Virus record (IMG/VR): IMGVR_UViG_3300019776_000252
Location: 1 to 64,000 of that record
DNA length: 64,000 nt
Origin: a virus
Reading direction: 5' to 3' (one strand)
The notes beneath the pieces are model-generated. The model had not been told where the DNA came from and searched no databases. It worked only from the letters and a program-made list of their open reading frames with translations. The stretch's first letter is position 1; every line of letters starts with the position of its first letter. This document shows, piece by piece, positions 50,876 to 59,457 of this stretch. The translations under genes were made by a program, and so were the position numbers.

Positions 50876-53017
50876 TTATCGTTTAGCCATGTTTTTAGAG
50901 ACAGTTACCATGATGGTCGAGATAATTTCTGCTTCACTGAGCTTGTCAGGTATCTTGTCATTCAGGTGCATAACCCTAGACCGAATACCATCAAAGTCAA
51001 AGCCAGCATCCATAAGGATCATGGCGTAACGAAGCAGCATATTGTTTCGGTTTCCATCACCGATGTTATTGATTACCCAACGCTCCAAGTTATCCATAGA
51101 CTGTTGGGAGTCCAATAACTGTTTACGTTCTTCATTCTTACTGGTTTTAGGAATGAAGGGTAGGGCATCCAATACTTCACCATCGTTGTACTCAAAGTAA
51201 CCTTCATGAGTTAACCACTTACGTGCTCTTTGGTTAGTAGCTTTATCCACTTCAAATGGAAGCCACTCAAAGATATTGCTCATGAATTCTTTGTAGTCCT
51301 TGGCATCAAGCTGCAACTCATAATTGATAGGCATGATGATTCGGAAACGATTCTCTTCTGCTGTATGACGCTTAGTTGTGTAAATAAGGAACTTGTAATT
51401 CCTCATGAGCAACTTCACAGTGCTCAGATTTACTCCACCATCCACGTCAATAACTACCAGATTGAAGCCAGGAATACAGTTTTCCTCATTCCTGTAACCA
51501 CCATTAAGGTGATGTGCTACCCAGTGCATTCCATTGGCTTGAGTCAACTTATGCAGTTGATCAAATGGAGCACGCTCATTCCGATAGTCAGTGGTGATAT
51601 CAGAGCTGTAGCTCAGTACCATCTTGCTCAGATCAGTCTCTTTCAGAGTCTCACCACGCAAGAACTCAATACCATCAGCAAAAGATTTCTTGATGATGAT
51701 ATTGTTCTTGTAACCGTAAGCAATAGCCAATGAGAGCATTTCTGCTTTCTGGCTTTGTGCTCCACGATAGAAAGGCAAGTCATCAACCAGATCAGCCTGA
51801 GTAATATCAGCCTTCACTGTGGCAATGTACTTAGCCAGTTTTACATAGTTACGATCACGAGTAAGCAGACGATTAAAAGCAGCGCCAGACTCTTCTGCAA
51901 GCTTGATAGCATAGTAAAGGTGTCTTTCAGTAAGTTCAGGAGATTGATCAATAAAGGCATAGGCTCCAGCCAACTTCAATGCCTTGAAGTAGCGGTGAGC
52001 AATTTCAGCTTTCTTGATTTCCTCATGCTCTGGATACTGAGCAGCTTCACGTTCACACTTAAGACGGTACTCAATCAAGGTAAGGGTAGTTTCCTTGCTG
52101 ATTACTATCTTCTTGTTGACGTTTATTACGTCAGCCAAGGCTTCTAGATTGTCAGATAACGTGTCCAAGAAGCTATCGTCATCAGTGCTAGTAATCTGGT
52201 TATAGATTTCTTCCTTGGTTTGGTTCAGAGCATTGGTTGAATGCCGTGAATAACCAAAGAAGCATCTACGTGCATAACCAGTTTCAAGTAATGAATAGAG
52301 TTCCTCTTCATTCTTTCCACCATTAAGCAACTTAGCAGGAGTACCGAACATCAGAAGATTAGCTGGAGTACGTCCAATAATCTCTTCTGTACGTGTATTG
52401 TCTGAACCAGACTTGGTAAGCTTCTGCTTAATAGCACCTACGTCATACAACTCCAGATAGGTGTTGAATGCTTCAATGCTTCCAGACAGGTTAGAACCAA
52501 TCTCATCAATGAGCAGGTTCATAGATCCTGCATCTGCCATAAGAAGCTTATGGCGCATCTGCTTGATAGCTGGTGAGGTAGCTTCAGAGAAACTAAACAA
52601 CATTGCTCCAATGTTGTCGTACTCTTTCTGTACCTTAACCATCTCTTCATCTGGATCAGTGCCCTTACGGTTAGCACGCTTCAGAGCAATCTTTGGAAGA
52701 TTCTGTTCAGCCAAGATCGGAAAGGTTTCTTCCAGAAATCGTTGACGAAACTGATTGATCACTCGGTTTTCAATGATGTTGGTAGACTTTCCTTTGCCTG
52801 CACCTGAACTCATCAAGTTCAGTGCATACATGTTTACAGGAACGTCCCCTTGATCATGGGTGCTAATAGACGCTCGCATCGAAGATGCAACCAGACTAAA
52901 GTAAAACCCTACCAATACCCGAAAGAACATCGGGTTACTGTTCTGGGTTTTATTACAGAGAATATTCGCCAACTTCTCAGACGTTGGGTGATATTCCATC
53001 TCATCAACGGATATCAT
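50876..53017 (-). CDS. Primase-helicase (N4 gp42-like)
   Basis: A 713-residue protein, almost equal to N4 gp42 (716 as I recall). The N-terminal ATPase has Walker A Ser-Ser-Gly-Ala-Gly-Lys-Gly-Lys-Ser-Thr (residues ~70-79) and Walker B Leu-Leu-Ile-Asp-Glu-Ile (~168). A C-terminal primase-like part has Val-Val-Ile-Asp-Val-Asp-Gly-Gly (~530) and a later Arg-Phe-Arg-Ile-Ile-Met-Pro, as in archaeo-eukaryotic-type primases. It would unwind the fork and make primers for the family A polymerase. The order helicase-then-primase is the reverse of T7 gp4. Confidence 0.87.
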   Translation of the reverse strand: MISVDEMEYHPTSEKLANILCNKTQNSNPMFFRVLVGFYFSLVASSMRASISTHDQGDVPVNMYALNLMSSGAGKGKSTNIIENRVINQFRQRFLEETFPILAEQNLPKIALKRANRKGTDPDEEMVKVQKEYDNIGAMLFSFSEATSPAIKQMRHKLLMADAGSMNLLIDEIGSNLSGSIEAFNTYLELYDVGAIKQKLTKSGSDNTRTEEIIGRTPANLLMFGTPAKLLNGGKNEEELYSLLETGYARRCFFGYSRHSTNALNQTKEEIYNQITSTDDDSFLDTLSDNLEALADVINVNKKIVISKETTLTLIEYRLKCEREAAQYPEHEEIKKAEIAHRYFKALKLAGAYAFIDQSPELTERHLYYAIKLAEESGAAFNRLLTRDRNYVKLAKYIATVKADITQADLVDDLPFYRGAQSQKAEMLSLAIAYGYKNNIIIKKSFADGIEFLRGETLKETDLSKMVLSYSSDITTDYRNERAPFDQLHKLTQANGMHWVAHHLNGGYRNEENCIPGFNLVVIDVDGGVNLSTVKLLMRNYKFLIYTTKRHTAEENRFRIIMPINYELQLDAKDYKEFMSNIFEWLPFEVDKATNQRARKWLTHEGYFEYNDGEVLDALPFIPKTSKNEERKQLLDSQQSMDNLERWVINNIGDGNRNNMLLRYAMILMDAGFDFDGIRSRVMHLNDKIPDKLSEAEIISTIMVTVSKNMAKR

Positions 53018-53027
53018 GGATTTCCTT

Positions 53028-54002
53028 TCAAAGAGTTAAGTCACCTGTGTTAATCAGAATGTCTTTCTGACTGCACAGAGAAAAGCCAGAACAATACTTA
53101 CAGGCAGTGACTTGACCAGGACACTCTTTAACAATACCTCGACCACCATCTTCTGCATTACGCAGCATGGCATCTTGTTTGTTATCGAAGTTCTTAGTAC
53201 TACGTGTCATCTTTTCAGGATTCTTGTAATACTTAAACACTGGTTCACTACGCCACAGATCTTCATCAGAGCACAATGGGATTTGCTCTTCTGGAGCATC
53301 CCAATATTTCTCAATGAGAGCCAACTTATTCCGTACAAACAGATCTGTTTCCTGAATTGACTTCAGAGGCAAGATACGTTGCTGAATACGTTGTTGTGGG
53401 TACTTAGGATCTGCCATTGCCTTGGCTTTACTCCAGTCAGTAAAGATGAACTGGATAGCCATGTCATCCTTAGTAATAATGTCTGGATTAAGCCAACGAT
53501 AGATACTTCCTTGAAGGATGTACTTCTCGTCATTGGTATTGTTCATAGCAGTGAAGGTTGAAGTAGATTTGAAGTCTTCTACTCGTCCATCACCAATGAA
53601 GTCAAACTTACCAGAGATGGTGTATTTACCTACCTTCTTATAGGAGCGCATCTCCATATAAATCGGTATTGAATCCTCAGTCAGTTGATCCTTCCTTGGA
53701 TTGATAATCACACGATCAATAATCTTCTGGGGATAACCCAGAGATTTCATTGCCTCTTCGTAATTAGTGCGCCAAGCACGTTCGATTCCATCATGAATAG
53801 CTGTTCCCATACGGGAAGCAACCATATTCACCAAGTCAATCTGAACATCATCAGTATTAACCCGACTACCCAAGATAGCTTGACGTAGTGGCTTAATCAA
53901 TGATGTGGCTGACAAGGTGTGCTCATCATGGTCATAGTGGTCTGTAGCCAAAAATACGGCTAGAGATAAGGGCACGGAAGATACATTCGCATATTTAGCC
54001 AT
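53028..54002 (-). CDS. PD-(D/E)XK exonuclease, RecB/Cas4-like, with Cys cluster (N4 gp43-like)
   Basis: A 324-residue nuclease. The fold's core has Gly-Lys-Phe-Asp-Phe-Ile-Gly-Asp followed by Val-Glu-Asp-Phe-Lys-Ser-Thr (the catalytic D...ExK-type patch). The C-terminal Cys-Pro-Gly-Gln-Val-Thr-Ala-Cys-Lys-Tyr-Cys...Leu-Cys cluster is like the iron-sulfur site of Cas4/AddB nucleases. It probably degrades one strand to make recombination substrates for the RecA-like ATPase and SSB. It opens the operon; a GGA-loop hairpin is 20 bases upstream. Confidence 0.87.
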   Translation of the reverse strand: MAKYANVSSVPLSLAVFLATDHYDHDEHTLSATSLIKPLRQAILGSRVNTDDVQIDLVNMVASRMGTAIHDGIERAWRTNYEEAMKSLGYPQKIIDRVIINPRKDQLTEDSIPIYMEMRSYKKVGKYTISGKFDFIGDGRVEDFKSTSTFTAMNNTNDEKYILQGSIYRWLNPDIITKDDMAIQFIFTDWSKAKAMADPKYPQQRIQQRILPLKSIQETDLFVRNKLALIEKYWDAPEEQIPLCSDEDLWRSEPVFKYYKNPEKMTRSTKNFDNKQDAMLRNAEDGGRGIVKECPGQVTACKYCSGFSLCSQKDILINTGDLTL

Positions 54003-54021
54003 TGGTATTCCTTATTGAATC

Positions 54022-54048
54022 GGAGAGGCGCAAGGATTGCGCTACTCC
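54022..54048 (-). promoter_or_regulatory. GGA-loop hairpin, candidate promoter for the recombination/primase operon
   Basis: GGAG-AG-GCGCAA-GGA-TTGCGC-TA-CTCC on the plus strand: a 6-bp inner stem with GGA loop plus an outer 4-bp stem. It covers the stop of the DUF3310-like gene and precedes the nuclease-to-SSB operon. The core stem sequence GCGCA is shared with the hairpins at 10308 and 13525. Confidence 0.5.
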
Positions 54049-54404
54049 GGTTTTGACTGCTCATTAAGTTCAAGCCAACGATTCAAAGTATCTCTGGCTT
54101 CCTTAATATCCTGGTAGACAGATTTGCCTCCAGTACGGACACCAGAAAGCAAAAGCTTTTTACTGGCGTGTTGAATACATCCAGAAGGGTCTTGGATGTT
54201 GAAGAGGAAATGGGTAGCGTAAACATCTATCTCAGTCAGTTCCCCTACGGACTTGTAGTACTTAGGGTATTTCTGAGACATTGTTTGAACTTCCATTCCT
54301 ACTTCCTTACGGACGTTAGTAATGAAGTCACTCTCACATTCAGTACAGAAGTCATGATTGTTTTGAGTAATAGAAAAACAGCCTACAGATTTACATTTAG
54401 ACAT
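54042..54404 (-). CDS. DUF3310-like protein with N-terminal zinc finger
   Basis: A 120-residue protein. Four cysteines at residues ~4, 9, 20 and 23 (Cys-Lys-Ser-Val-Gly-Cys...Cys-Thr-Glu-Cys) form a small zinc finger. Residues ~45-115 resemble DUF3310: Tyr-Tyr-Lys-Ser-Val-Gly-Glu-Leu-Thr-Glu-Ile-Asp-Val...Ala-Ser-Lys-Lys-Leu-Leu-Leu-Ser-Gly...Lys-Glu-Ala-Arg-Asp-Thr-Leu-Asn-Arg-Trp. DUF3310 proteins are common in phages and some are named nucleotide kinases, without strong proof. Its leader is a structured RNA candidate (54431-54515). Confidence 0.78.
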   Translation of the reverse strand: MSKCKSVGCFSITQNNHDFCTECESDFITNVRKEVGMEVQTMSQKYPKYYKSVGELTEIDVYATHFLFNIQDPSGCIQHASKKLLLSGVRTGGKSVYQDIKEARDTLNRWLELNEQSKPE

Positions 54405-54430
54405 TGGCTTCCCTTTGAATTGATATTAGA

Positions 54431-54515
54431 GATGGGCTATTGCTACTCGCTGCGTCTGGAACCATATTTCGGAACGATTAAGTCCCGCCAGCATCCGCTT
54501 TTGCAATAACCCATC
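54431..54515 (-). ncRNA. Structured RNA element (13-bp closing stem) in leader of DUF3310-like gene
   Basis: On the minus strand GATGGGTTATTGC (54515-54503) pairs with GCAATAGCCCATC (54443-54431), 13 bp with one G-U. Inside, CGGGAC-TTAATC-GTTCCG forms a second hairpin. The element starts just after a hairpin promoter/terminator candidate and ends 27 bases before the ATG at 54404. It also holds a 23-codon frame (54512-54443) with Cys-Lys-Ser-Gly-Cys, without ribosome site. The fold does not match a tRNA (closing stem too long, no T-arm). Confidence 0.4.
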
Positions 54516-54521
54516 AAAAAG

Positions 54522-54536
54522 ACAACCGGAGGTTGT
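54522..54536 (-). promoter_or_regulatory. GGA-loop hairpin after ribonucleotide reductase
   Basis: ACAACC-GGA-GGTTGT on the plus strand directly after the RNR stop. On the minus strand CTTTTTGATGGG follows, so it could be a terminator with a short T-run. The GGA loop and a following T-tract and GG also match the N4 promoter form (stem, TTTT, GG). It may do both jobs. Confidence 0.45.
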
Positions 54537-56435
54537 TTAGATAATCTCACAGACGCCAGAAGTGCAAGCAAGTTCTCGCACACTGACTGTGGCATCATCT
54601 CTTTCAAAGGAACTAAGGGCATCCCAGTTGAAACTGGGCATACGTACCAACAGATCTTGATACTCTTCCAGAGTACATTCTGTATAAGGTGCTTGCTTAT
54701 AGGTGTGATCACTGTGGGGCAAGAAACTTACTCCAGCAATCTTATTGAAGTTACGGTAAACCCAATCACCTACACCCAACCATTCATGGTCTTTGACATA
54801 AACAGTAACACTAACGTTGTGCTCTGTCCAATTAGATTGGAACATCAGATAGTGATCCAATTGCTCAATGGCAGTACGATCATTACGGAATACTCCTAGC
54901 TCTGGTCCCTTCACAGGGAAGCTAAAAATATCTGTGCTTTCTGGTTTAGTAACACAGTCCTCTACTGGGAAGCCTTGTTGACGCATCAACTTAGCAAGAG
55001 GATCTTTCTTATCTGCACGTACAGTACGAATGTAGTACTCAGAATAACGTGGATGAATGCCACTAGCACTATCAACCAACTGACTAACTGTTCCACTTGG
55101 TTTGACCGTAGTAATAGCTACTGACGGATTAATACCAAGTTTCTCAGCCCAGATCTTATTGGTTTCAATTGCATGTTGCTTCATTTCACGAAGCCAAGAT
55201 GCTGCTTCTTCAGTAGTGTTAGACAGTACTGGGTGATCCATGATGCCTGTCAGAGATACACCAAGCAGACGTTCTTCTTCTTGGTTTTTCTTCCAGATAT
55301 TCCGTACATAACGGAACTCAGTCAACATGGATTGATAAGTACCGATGATGGTAGCGATACGGACTTTCTCTTTCAGATCAGCCAACGTATCTCCAGCACG
55401 GATAACCACTTCAGAGAGGTTACACAAGCCTGCAGAACGCAGAGTAATCTCAGCACAAGGATTTACACCAACTACTTTGGTGTGATCTCTACGACCTGTT
55501 TCAATGGCTTTTTTGATAGCTGCTTCACGGTTGAAGATACCCCGTTCACCAGACTTAGACTCAATCAAAGACAGCCACTCCTTCATGAACAGTTCCATTT
55601 CTGGACGTTCTGTATAGGCTGCAGAATTGTTAGCCAGTGCTCGTTGTGGCTCATTAACCCACCACTGACCGGACTTAGCATGACGCATACGGTCATCACT
55701 AAGATTGCTTAGGGAGATAAGAGCACTACGACGGACTCCACCAACCACTACGATATCTGCAATCTTGCAAACCAAGTCATGACATTCAACGCTTGTAAGC
55801 TTACGTCCTGCTGCTCCCTTGAAGGTAGCAATTGCAAACTTGAATAGATCTATTAGTGGGGCTGGTCCAGATGCACGACCACCAAAGGTTTTGAGTTTCA
55901 TGCCTGCTGCACGAACTTTGCTAGTGTCCCATTGCGGGATACTTCCAGAGTACAGTAAAGCCAAGAGTTCACGGAAGGCATTGCACCATCCAGCTTTACT
56001 ATCTTTAACTACGATAGTGATATCAGTATTAGTGAAAGTTTCTGCTACTGTGGGTAGATTAGCAATGAACTGACGTTCAACACTGAATCCCATACCTGTT
56101 CCACACATAAGCACATAGAGAATCTCATCAAAGGCACGTACATCATCAATAGCTGTAAATGCACAGTTATATCCTGCCATTGGATCACGCTCTAGTGCTG
56201 GTCCTGCTGTCATCAACGCTCGCATTGATGGCATGGTTTTCAGTTCATAGATGTGATCAAAGATCTCGTTGGCTGGATAGTGTGGAAACTTGTTCTTGAA
56301 ATAGTTCACATAACGAAGAACTGTTTCTTCCCAAGTTTCTCTACGATTCTCGGAATCAATCCACCGTGCATAACGACTCTTATGCACATACTCTTGGAGG
56401 GGAGTTGGTAGTTGACCAGATGAAATAGCTGTCAT
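54537..56435 (-). CDS. Adenosylcobalamin-dependent class II ribonucleotide reductase
   Basis: A 632-residue monomeric reductase that turns ribonucleotides to deoxynucleotides with a B12 radical. Key residues: Cys91 (Tyr-Asn-Cys) and Cys338 (Leu-Cys-Asn-Leu-Ser) as the redox pair, thiyl Cys327 and Glu329 in Asn-Pro-Cys-Ala-Glu-Ile, Lys-Pro-Ser-Gly-Thr (phosphate site), and a C-terminal pair Cys624/Cys629 for re-reduction. No small subunit is encoded, which fits class II. It makes the phage able to supply dNTPs without oxygen, if the host has cobalamin. Read with ThyX. Confidence 0.92.
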   Translation of the reverse strand: MTAISSGQLPTPLQEYVHKSRYARWIDSENRRETWEETVLRYVNYFKNKFPHYPANEIFDHIYELKTMPSMRALMTAGPALERDPMAGYNCAFTAIDDVRAFDEILYVLMCGTGMGFSVERQFIANLPTVAETFTNTDITIVVKDSKAGWCNAFRELLALLYSGSIPQWDTSKVRAAGMKLKTFGGRASGPAPLIDLFKFAIATFKGAAGRKLTSVECHDLVCKIADIVVVGGVRRSALISLSNLSDDRMRHAKSGQWWVNEPQRALANNSAAYTERPEMELFMKEWLSLIESKSGERGIFNREAAIKKAIETGRRDHTKVVGVNPCAEITLRSAGLCNLSEVVIRAGDTLADLKEKVRIATIIGTYQSMLTEFRYVRNIWKKNQEEERLLGVSLTGIMDHPVLSNTTEEAASWLREMKQHAIETNKIWAEKLGINPSVAITTVKPSGTVSQLVDSASGIHPRYSEYYIRTVRADKKDPLAKLMRQQGFPVEDCVTKPESTDIFSFPVKGPELGVFRNDRTAIEQLDHYLMFQSNWTEHNVSVTVYVKDHEWLGVGDWVYRNFNKIAGVSFLPHSDHTYKQAPYTECTLEEYQDLLVRMPSFNWDALSSFERDDATVSVRELACTSGVCEII

Positions 56436-56461
56436 TTCATTCTTTCATAAGGATGGGGAAT

Positions 56462-56497
56462 AGAAAAAGCCAGTAATCCCACACGGAAGTACTGGCT
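56462..56497 (-). terminator. Intrinsic terminator after ThyX
   Basis: Minus strand AGCCAGTA...TACTGGCT, an 8-bp stem with a 14-base loop, followed by TTTTTCTA (plus-strand arms 56468-56475 and 56490-56497). It lies between ThyX and RNR. The 120 bases from there to ThyX hold an AAGGAG with no usable start codon after it. Confidence 0.7.
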
Positions 56498-56619
56498 CAT
56501 ACTGCAATTAATGCTTTTTGGTAGGCATTGACGGCAAAGTTGCTGTTTACTACGCTTAATTGGGATCGTGAGTTTAGCTGAATACTCCTTGAATAAGTTA
56601 ACTTAACTAAGGTAAGTGG

Positions 56620-57357
56620 TTAATAATTGCCCTGTGTCAAGGCAGACCAGCTTACCGGATAAAGGGGTGCAATAATCTCATTGACCTGTTCTGCAAGCTC
56701 CTGAATCTCCTTTTGAGCATGAGAATCAGAGCGTTGGTTGTAGAAATTGGCAAATGCATAGAGGGAACCTGTCCATACCCAGTTAACTTCACAGCCTTGA
56801 GGCAGGAAGAATCTGGCTTGCTCTGGACAGACGTTATCTTCAATGGCTTGTAGATAAGCCTCTACCATGACACTGGTACGGTCAAAATACTCTGCCATCC
56901 AGTAATCGCTACGGATATGCTTTCCACCACTTCCTTGCTTAACTGATTCAGCAGCCTGACGGAAATGTTGTGGAATGTAGACCTTTGGTGCAGACTTAAT
57001 GTATCTGCGGGATTCCTCAGACTCTACAAAGCCAACCTTATGCTTGAAGCACTGGACTCGAATAGGAATAGGGGCTTCCATACGCAGAGAGATGTGTGGG
57101 TGTCCAAATGGAACCCAATGCTCAGGGATATTACGCAGGTAAATAGCCAGTTTCTTGGCTTCAATGGTATTGGTAATACCTACCAGGTCGTAAACCAGCT
57201 TATCCCAATCTCCCGAAGCCATACCTCGGGCTAGGAATCGGATTAGATTGTTATTCTGTTCTTCAGTAAAGTTATCTGCTAGTGCTGCAAATGACTGTCG
57301 GGCATAATTAGCTACATCTTTATCTGAGAGGTAGTGGTTTTCATAAACTGCTTTCAT
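56620..57357 (-). CDS. thyX: Flavin-dependent thymidylate synthase
   Basis: A 245-residue enzyme that makes dTMP from dUMP using FAD, NADPH and methylene-folate. Features: Ala-Arg-Gln-Ser-Phe near the start, Arg-Val-Gln-Cys-Phe-Lys-His-Lys-Val-Gly-Phe-Val-Glu-Ser-Glu-Glu-Ser-Arg-Arg-Tyr (the degenerate ThyX signature around the flavin/dUMP site), and a C-terminal Phe-Tyr-Asn-Gln-Arg segment with Ala-Gln-Lys-Glu-Ile. With dUTPase and RNR it completes a dTTP supply route. The signature is altered relative to RHRxxSxNExSxRY, so identity is clear but divergent. Confidence 0.86.
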   Translation of the reverse strand: MKAVYENHYLSDKDVANYARQSFAALADNFTEEQNNNLIRFLARGMASGDWDKLVYDLVGITNTIEAKKLAIYLRNIPEHWVPFGHPHISLRMEAPIPIRVQCFKHKVGFVESEESRRYIKSAPKVYIPQHFRQAAESVKQGSGGKHIRSDYWMAEYFDRTSVMVEAYLQAIEDNVCPEQARFFLPQGCEVNWVWTGSLYAFANFYNQRSDSHAQKEIQELAEQVNEIIAPLYPVSWSALTQGNY

Positions 57358-57390
57358 AAATCCTCGGTTGGTTAGTTAAACGGTCAAAAG

Positions 57391-57407
57391 ACCACACGGA
57401 GTGTGGT
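57391..57407 (-). promoter_or_regulatory. GGA-loop hairpin upstream of ThyX
   Basis: ACCACAC-GGA-GTGTGGT on the plus strand, a perfect 7-bp stem. Minus strand continues CTTTTGACCG toward the ThyX ATG at 57357. It also lies just upstream of the ribosome site (AAGGAG, 57409-57414) of the plus-strand tail-tip gene, so it could affect both directions. Confidence 0.5.
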
Positions 57408-57419
57408 TAAGGAGCTATT

Positions 57420-58883
57420 GTGGCAAATCTTGTTTGCGGTATTGGGGATTGGAATGGTCCCAAGGCTGGAGACCCTTCCAATAATGTGACCCTAGGTACT
57501 TCAACAGTACTAGGAGGTATCTATCTTAGCTGGAACTACCCTACAGTTAATCCACATGCAGTAGCACACACATTGGTTTATCGTGGCACTAATGGGACTT
57601 TTGGTTCAGCCATCAAAATAGCAGTAGCTGCAGGTAGTGGTTACTTTGACCGTATTACTGTAACTACGGATACTACTTATTACTATTGGATTCAAATAGT
57701 TTCTATTAACGGAACTACTTTAACTCCAATTGGTCCAGTTACAGGAGTTGCTATACCTCCTGCTGCCACATTATCTAATGATTTAAACCAACAGATTAAT
57801 AGCAGCCTATTATCTGAAGAGTTAAGAACTGATATTGGTAATATTGAATTGCTAGGACATTCTCTTACTCAAGAGATTAAAGACCGTCTAGCAGCTAATC
57901 TAGCTCTTGGTAATACTATTACTGGTGTAGATGGTCGAGTACATAATGCACTTGCATTTATTGAGCAGGAAACCAATCAACGTATTACTGGTGATGGTGC
58001 TCTAGCTACTCGCCTAGATGTGATGGGTGTTGGCTTTGATACTGCTATGGCAGGCATTGCTGATCAATTCATTGTCAAAGCCACAGAGACTGAGGCTCTA
58101 GCCAAGAAGATCACTACTGTAGAAGCTACCCTAAACGGTAATACTGCTACAGGCGAGATTGGTTTGAAAGCAATTGTTTCAAACAATGCCAATAGCATGA
58201 CTGACCTTAGTAATGCTCTAGGCGATGTTACTGATGACGTTACTAAAGCATCTAACGATATTAAAGGCATCAATACTAAGCTTGCTTCTGTATATACAGT
58301 CAAACTTAAAACAGTTAACCAAGCTACAGGTAAAACCTTATTTGGTGGTTTTGGTTTAGTAAATGATGGTACTACTGTAGATGCTGGTTTTAATGTTAAT
58401 AACTTCTGGATTGGTGACGTTAATAGCGTTGTTAAACCGTTTGTTGTTGGAAAAGATCCTAATACTAATGTAGATACTGTATTTATTGATACTGCAGTAA
58501 TTAAAGACCTATCGGTTACTACAGCCAAAATTGGTAAGAACTCTATTACTATTCCTACTTCAGGATATAACGTTTGTTATCTTGATATGCCTTCAGACGG
58601 CAAAGTATTTGTAGTTGCTACAGCCAATATGTATGAGAATAGTGGTTCTGATGGAGGTGGGCTTAACTCGGCTTATTCCATACAACTAGATTGCCCTACT
58701 AATGGTGAATCTGGTGGCTTTATGTGGGTACATGGAGCCAAAGCTAGGTGGTCTGTTGCCACTACCAGTTTTACATTTACTGTTCCCAAAGGTTCGCATA
58801 CCTTCCAAATTTCTTATCAGAATTGGGGTGGTAACTTCTCTTTGAGTAATGCAGCCATGATTGCTATAGCGGTACTACGATGA
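57420..58883 (+). CDS. Tail tip or host-specificity protein (DUF1983-like C-terminal region)
   Basis: A 487-residue protein, start GTG 57420 after AAGGAG. The first ~110 residues are an Ig/Fn3-like domain (Thr-Tyr-Tyr-Tyr-Trp-Ile-Gln-Ile). The middle is helical. Residues ~285-370 match the tail-tip pattern Phe-Gly-Leu-Val-Asn-Asp-Gly...Phe-Asn-Val-Asn-Asn-Phe-Trp-Ile-Gly-Asp...Val-Phe-Ile-Asp-Thr-Ala-Val-Ile-Lys-Asp, as in lambda J-type proteins. A ~110-residue C-terminal beta domain may bind receptor. Confidence 0.82.
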   Translation: MANLVCGIGDWNGPKAGDPSNNVTLGTSTVLGGIYLSWNYPTVNPHAVAHTLVYRGTNGTFGSAIKIAVAAGSGYFDRITVTTDTTYYYWIQIVSINGTTLTPIGPVTGVAIPPAATLSNDLNQQINSSLLSEELRTDIGNIELLGHSLTQEIKDRLAANLALGNTITGVDGRVHNALAFIEQETNQRITGDGALATRLDVMGVGFDTAMAGIADQFIVKATETEALAKKITTVEATLNGNTATGEIGLKAIVSNNANSMTDLSNALGDVTDDVTKASNDIKGINTKLASVYTVKLKTVNQATGKTLFGGFGLVNDGTTVDAGFNVNNFWIGDVNSVVKPFVVGKDPNTNVDTVFIDTAVIKDLSVTTAKIGKNSITIPTSGYNVCYLDMPSDGKVFVVATANMYENSGSDGGGLNSAYSIQLDCPTNGESGGFMWVHGAKARWSVATTSFTFTVPKGSHTFQISYQNWGGNFSLSNAAMIAIAVLR

Positions 58884-59305
58884 TTCACTATATTGAAGCA
58901 GACTCACAAGGCAAGATCTTTAACTTTGGTAGTGCTGGTGGATTCAGTGATGCTGAGTCCTTCAAGAAAGTGCTTCCAACAGCAATTATTCTTGACACTC
59001 CAGTTTCTCAGCTAAACCAATACTATTGGGATGGTAAAGCTATCCAACCAATGGGTAGACAGCCTTCCCTGGCCCATGAGTTCAACTATGAACTCAAAGC
59101 TTGGGTTTTGAATGCTCAAACCCAATGGGAATTGGTCAAATCCAAGAGAAATGACCTATTAGCTGCTACAGATTGGCGAGTTATTAAGGCTCAAGAGGAA
59201 GGAATCTCTCTAGATCCAGTTTGGATTGCTTATCGGCAAGCCTTACGAGATATTACTGAGCAACCAGATCCGTTTAAGATTGTTTGGCCTAATTCACCAA
59301 ACTAA
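58880..59305 (+). CDS. Tail fibre assembly chaperone-like protein
   Basis: A 141-residue protein joined by an ATGA overlap. Its C-terminal half has Trp-Glu-Leu-Val-Lys-Ser-Lys-Arg-Asn-Asp-Leu-Leu-Ala-Ala-Thr-Asp-Trp followed by Tyr-Arg-Gln-Ala-Leu-Arg-Asp-Ile-Thr-Glu-Gln and Val-Trp-Pro-Asn-Ser-Pro, the pattern of phage tail assembly chaperone (Phage_tail_APC type) proteins. It may help fold the neighbouring fibre. Confidence 0.82.
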   Translation: MIHYIEADSQGKIFNFGSAGGFSDAESFKKVLPTAIILDTPVSQLNQYYWDGKAIQPMGRQPSLAHEFNYELKAWVLNAQTQWELVKSKRNDLLAATDWRVIKAQEEGISLDPVWIAYRQALRDITEQPDPFKIVWPNSPN

Positions 59306-59429
59306 GATTAGTTTCGGATATGATTGGGCACACAATTAGCCATTAATGGGGTAATGCTCCAGTAAATAGGGTAATTTGTATCATTGGATGACTAGCAAGA
59401 GCAGCAACTTCCATAACAAGCCTAAATAT

Positions 59430-59457
59430 CCCTTACAGAGCAATCTGTCGGGTTTTT
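59430..59457 (+). terminator. Intrinsic terminator
   Basis: CCC-TT-ACAGA-GCAA-TCTGT-C-GGG followed by TTTTT on the plus strand. It separates the tail-tip/chaperone pair from the fibre genes. The rest of the 268-base gap (59306-59573) has no supported gene. Confidence 0.7.

Noticed and set aside
54431-54515. Possible tRNA gene
   Set aside because: The terminal pairing is 13 bp, not 7, and neither strand has a T-arm with the usual TTCRA loop or a placeable anticodon arm.
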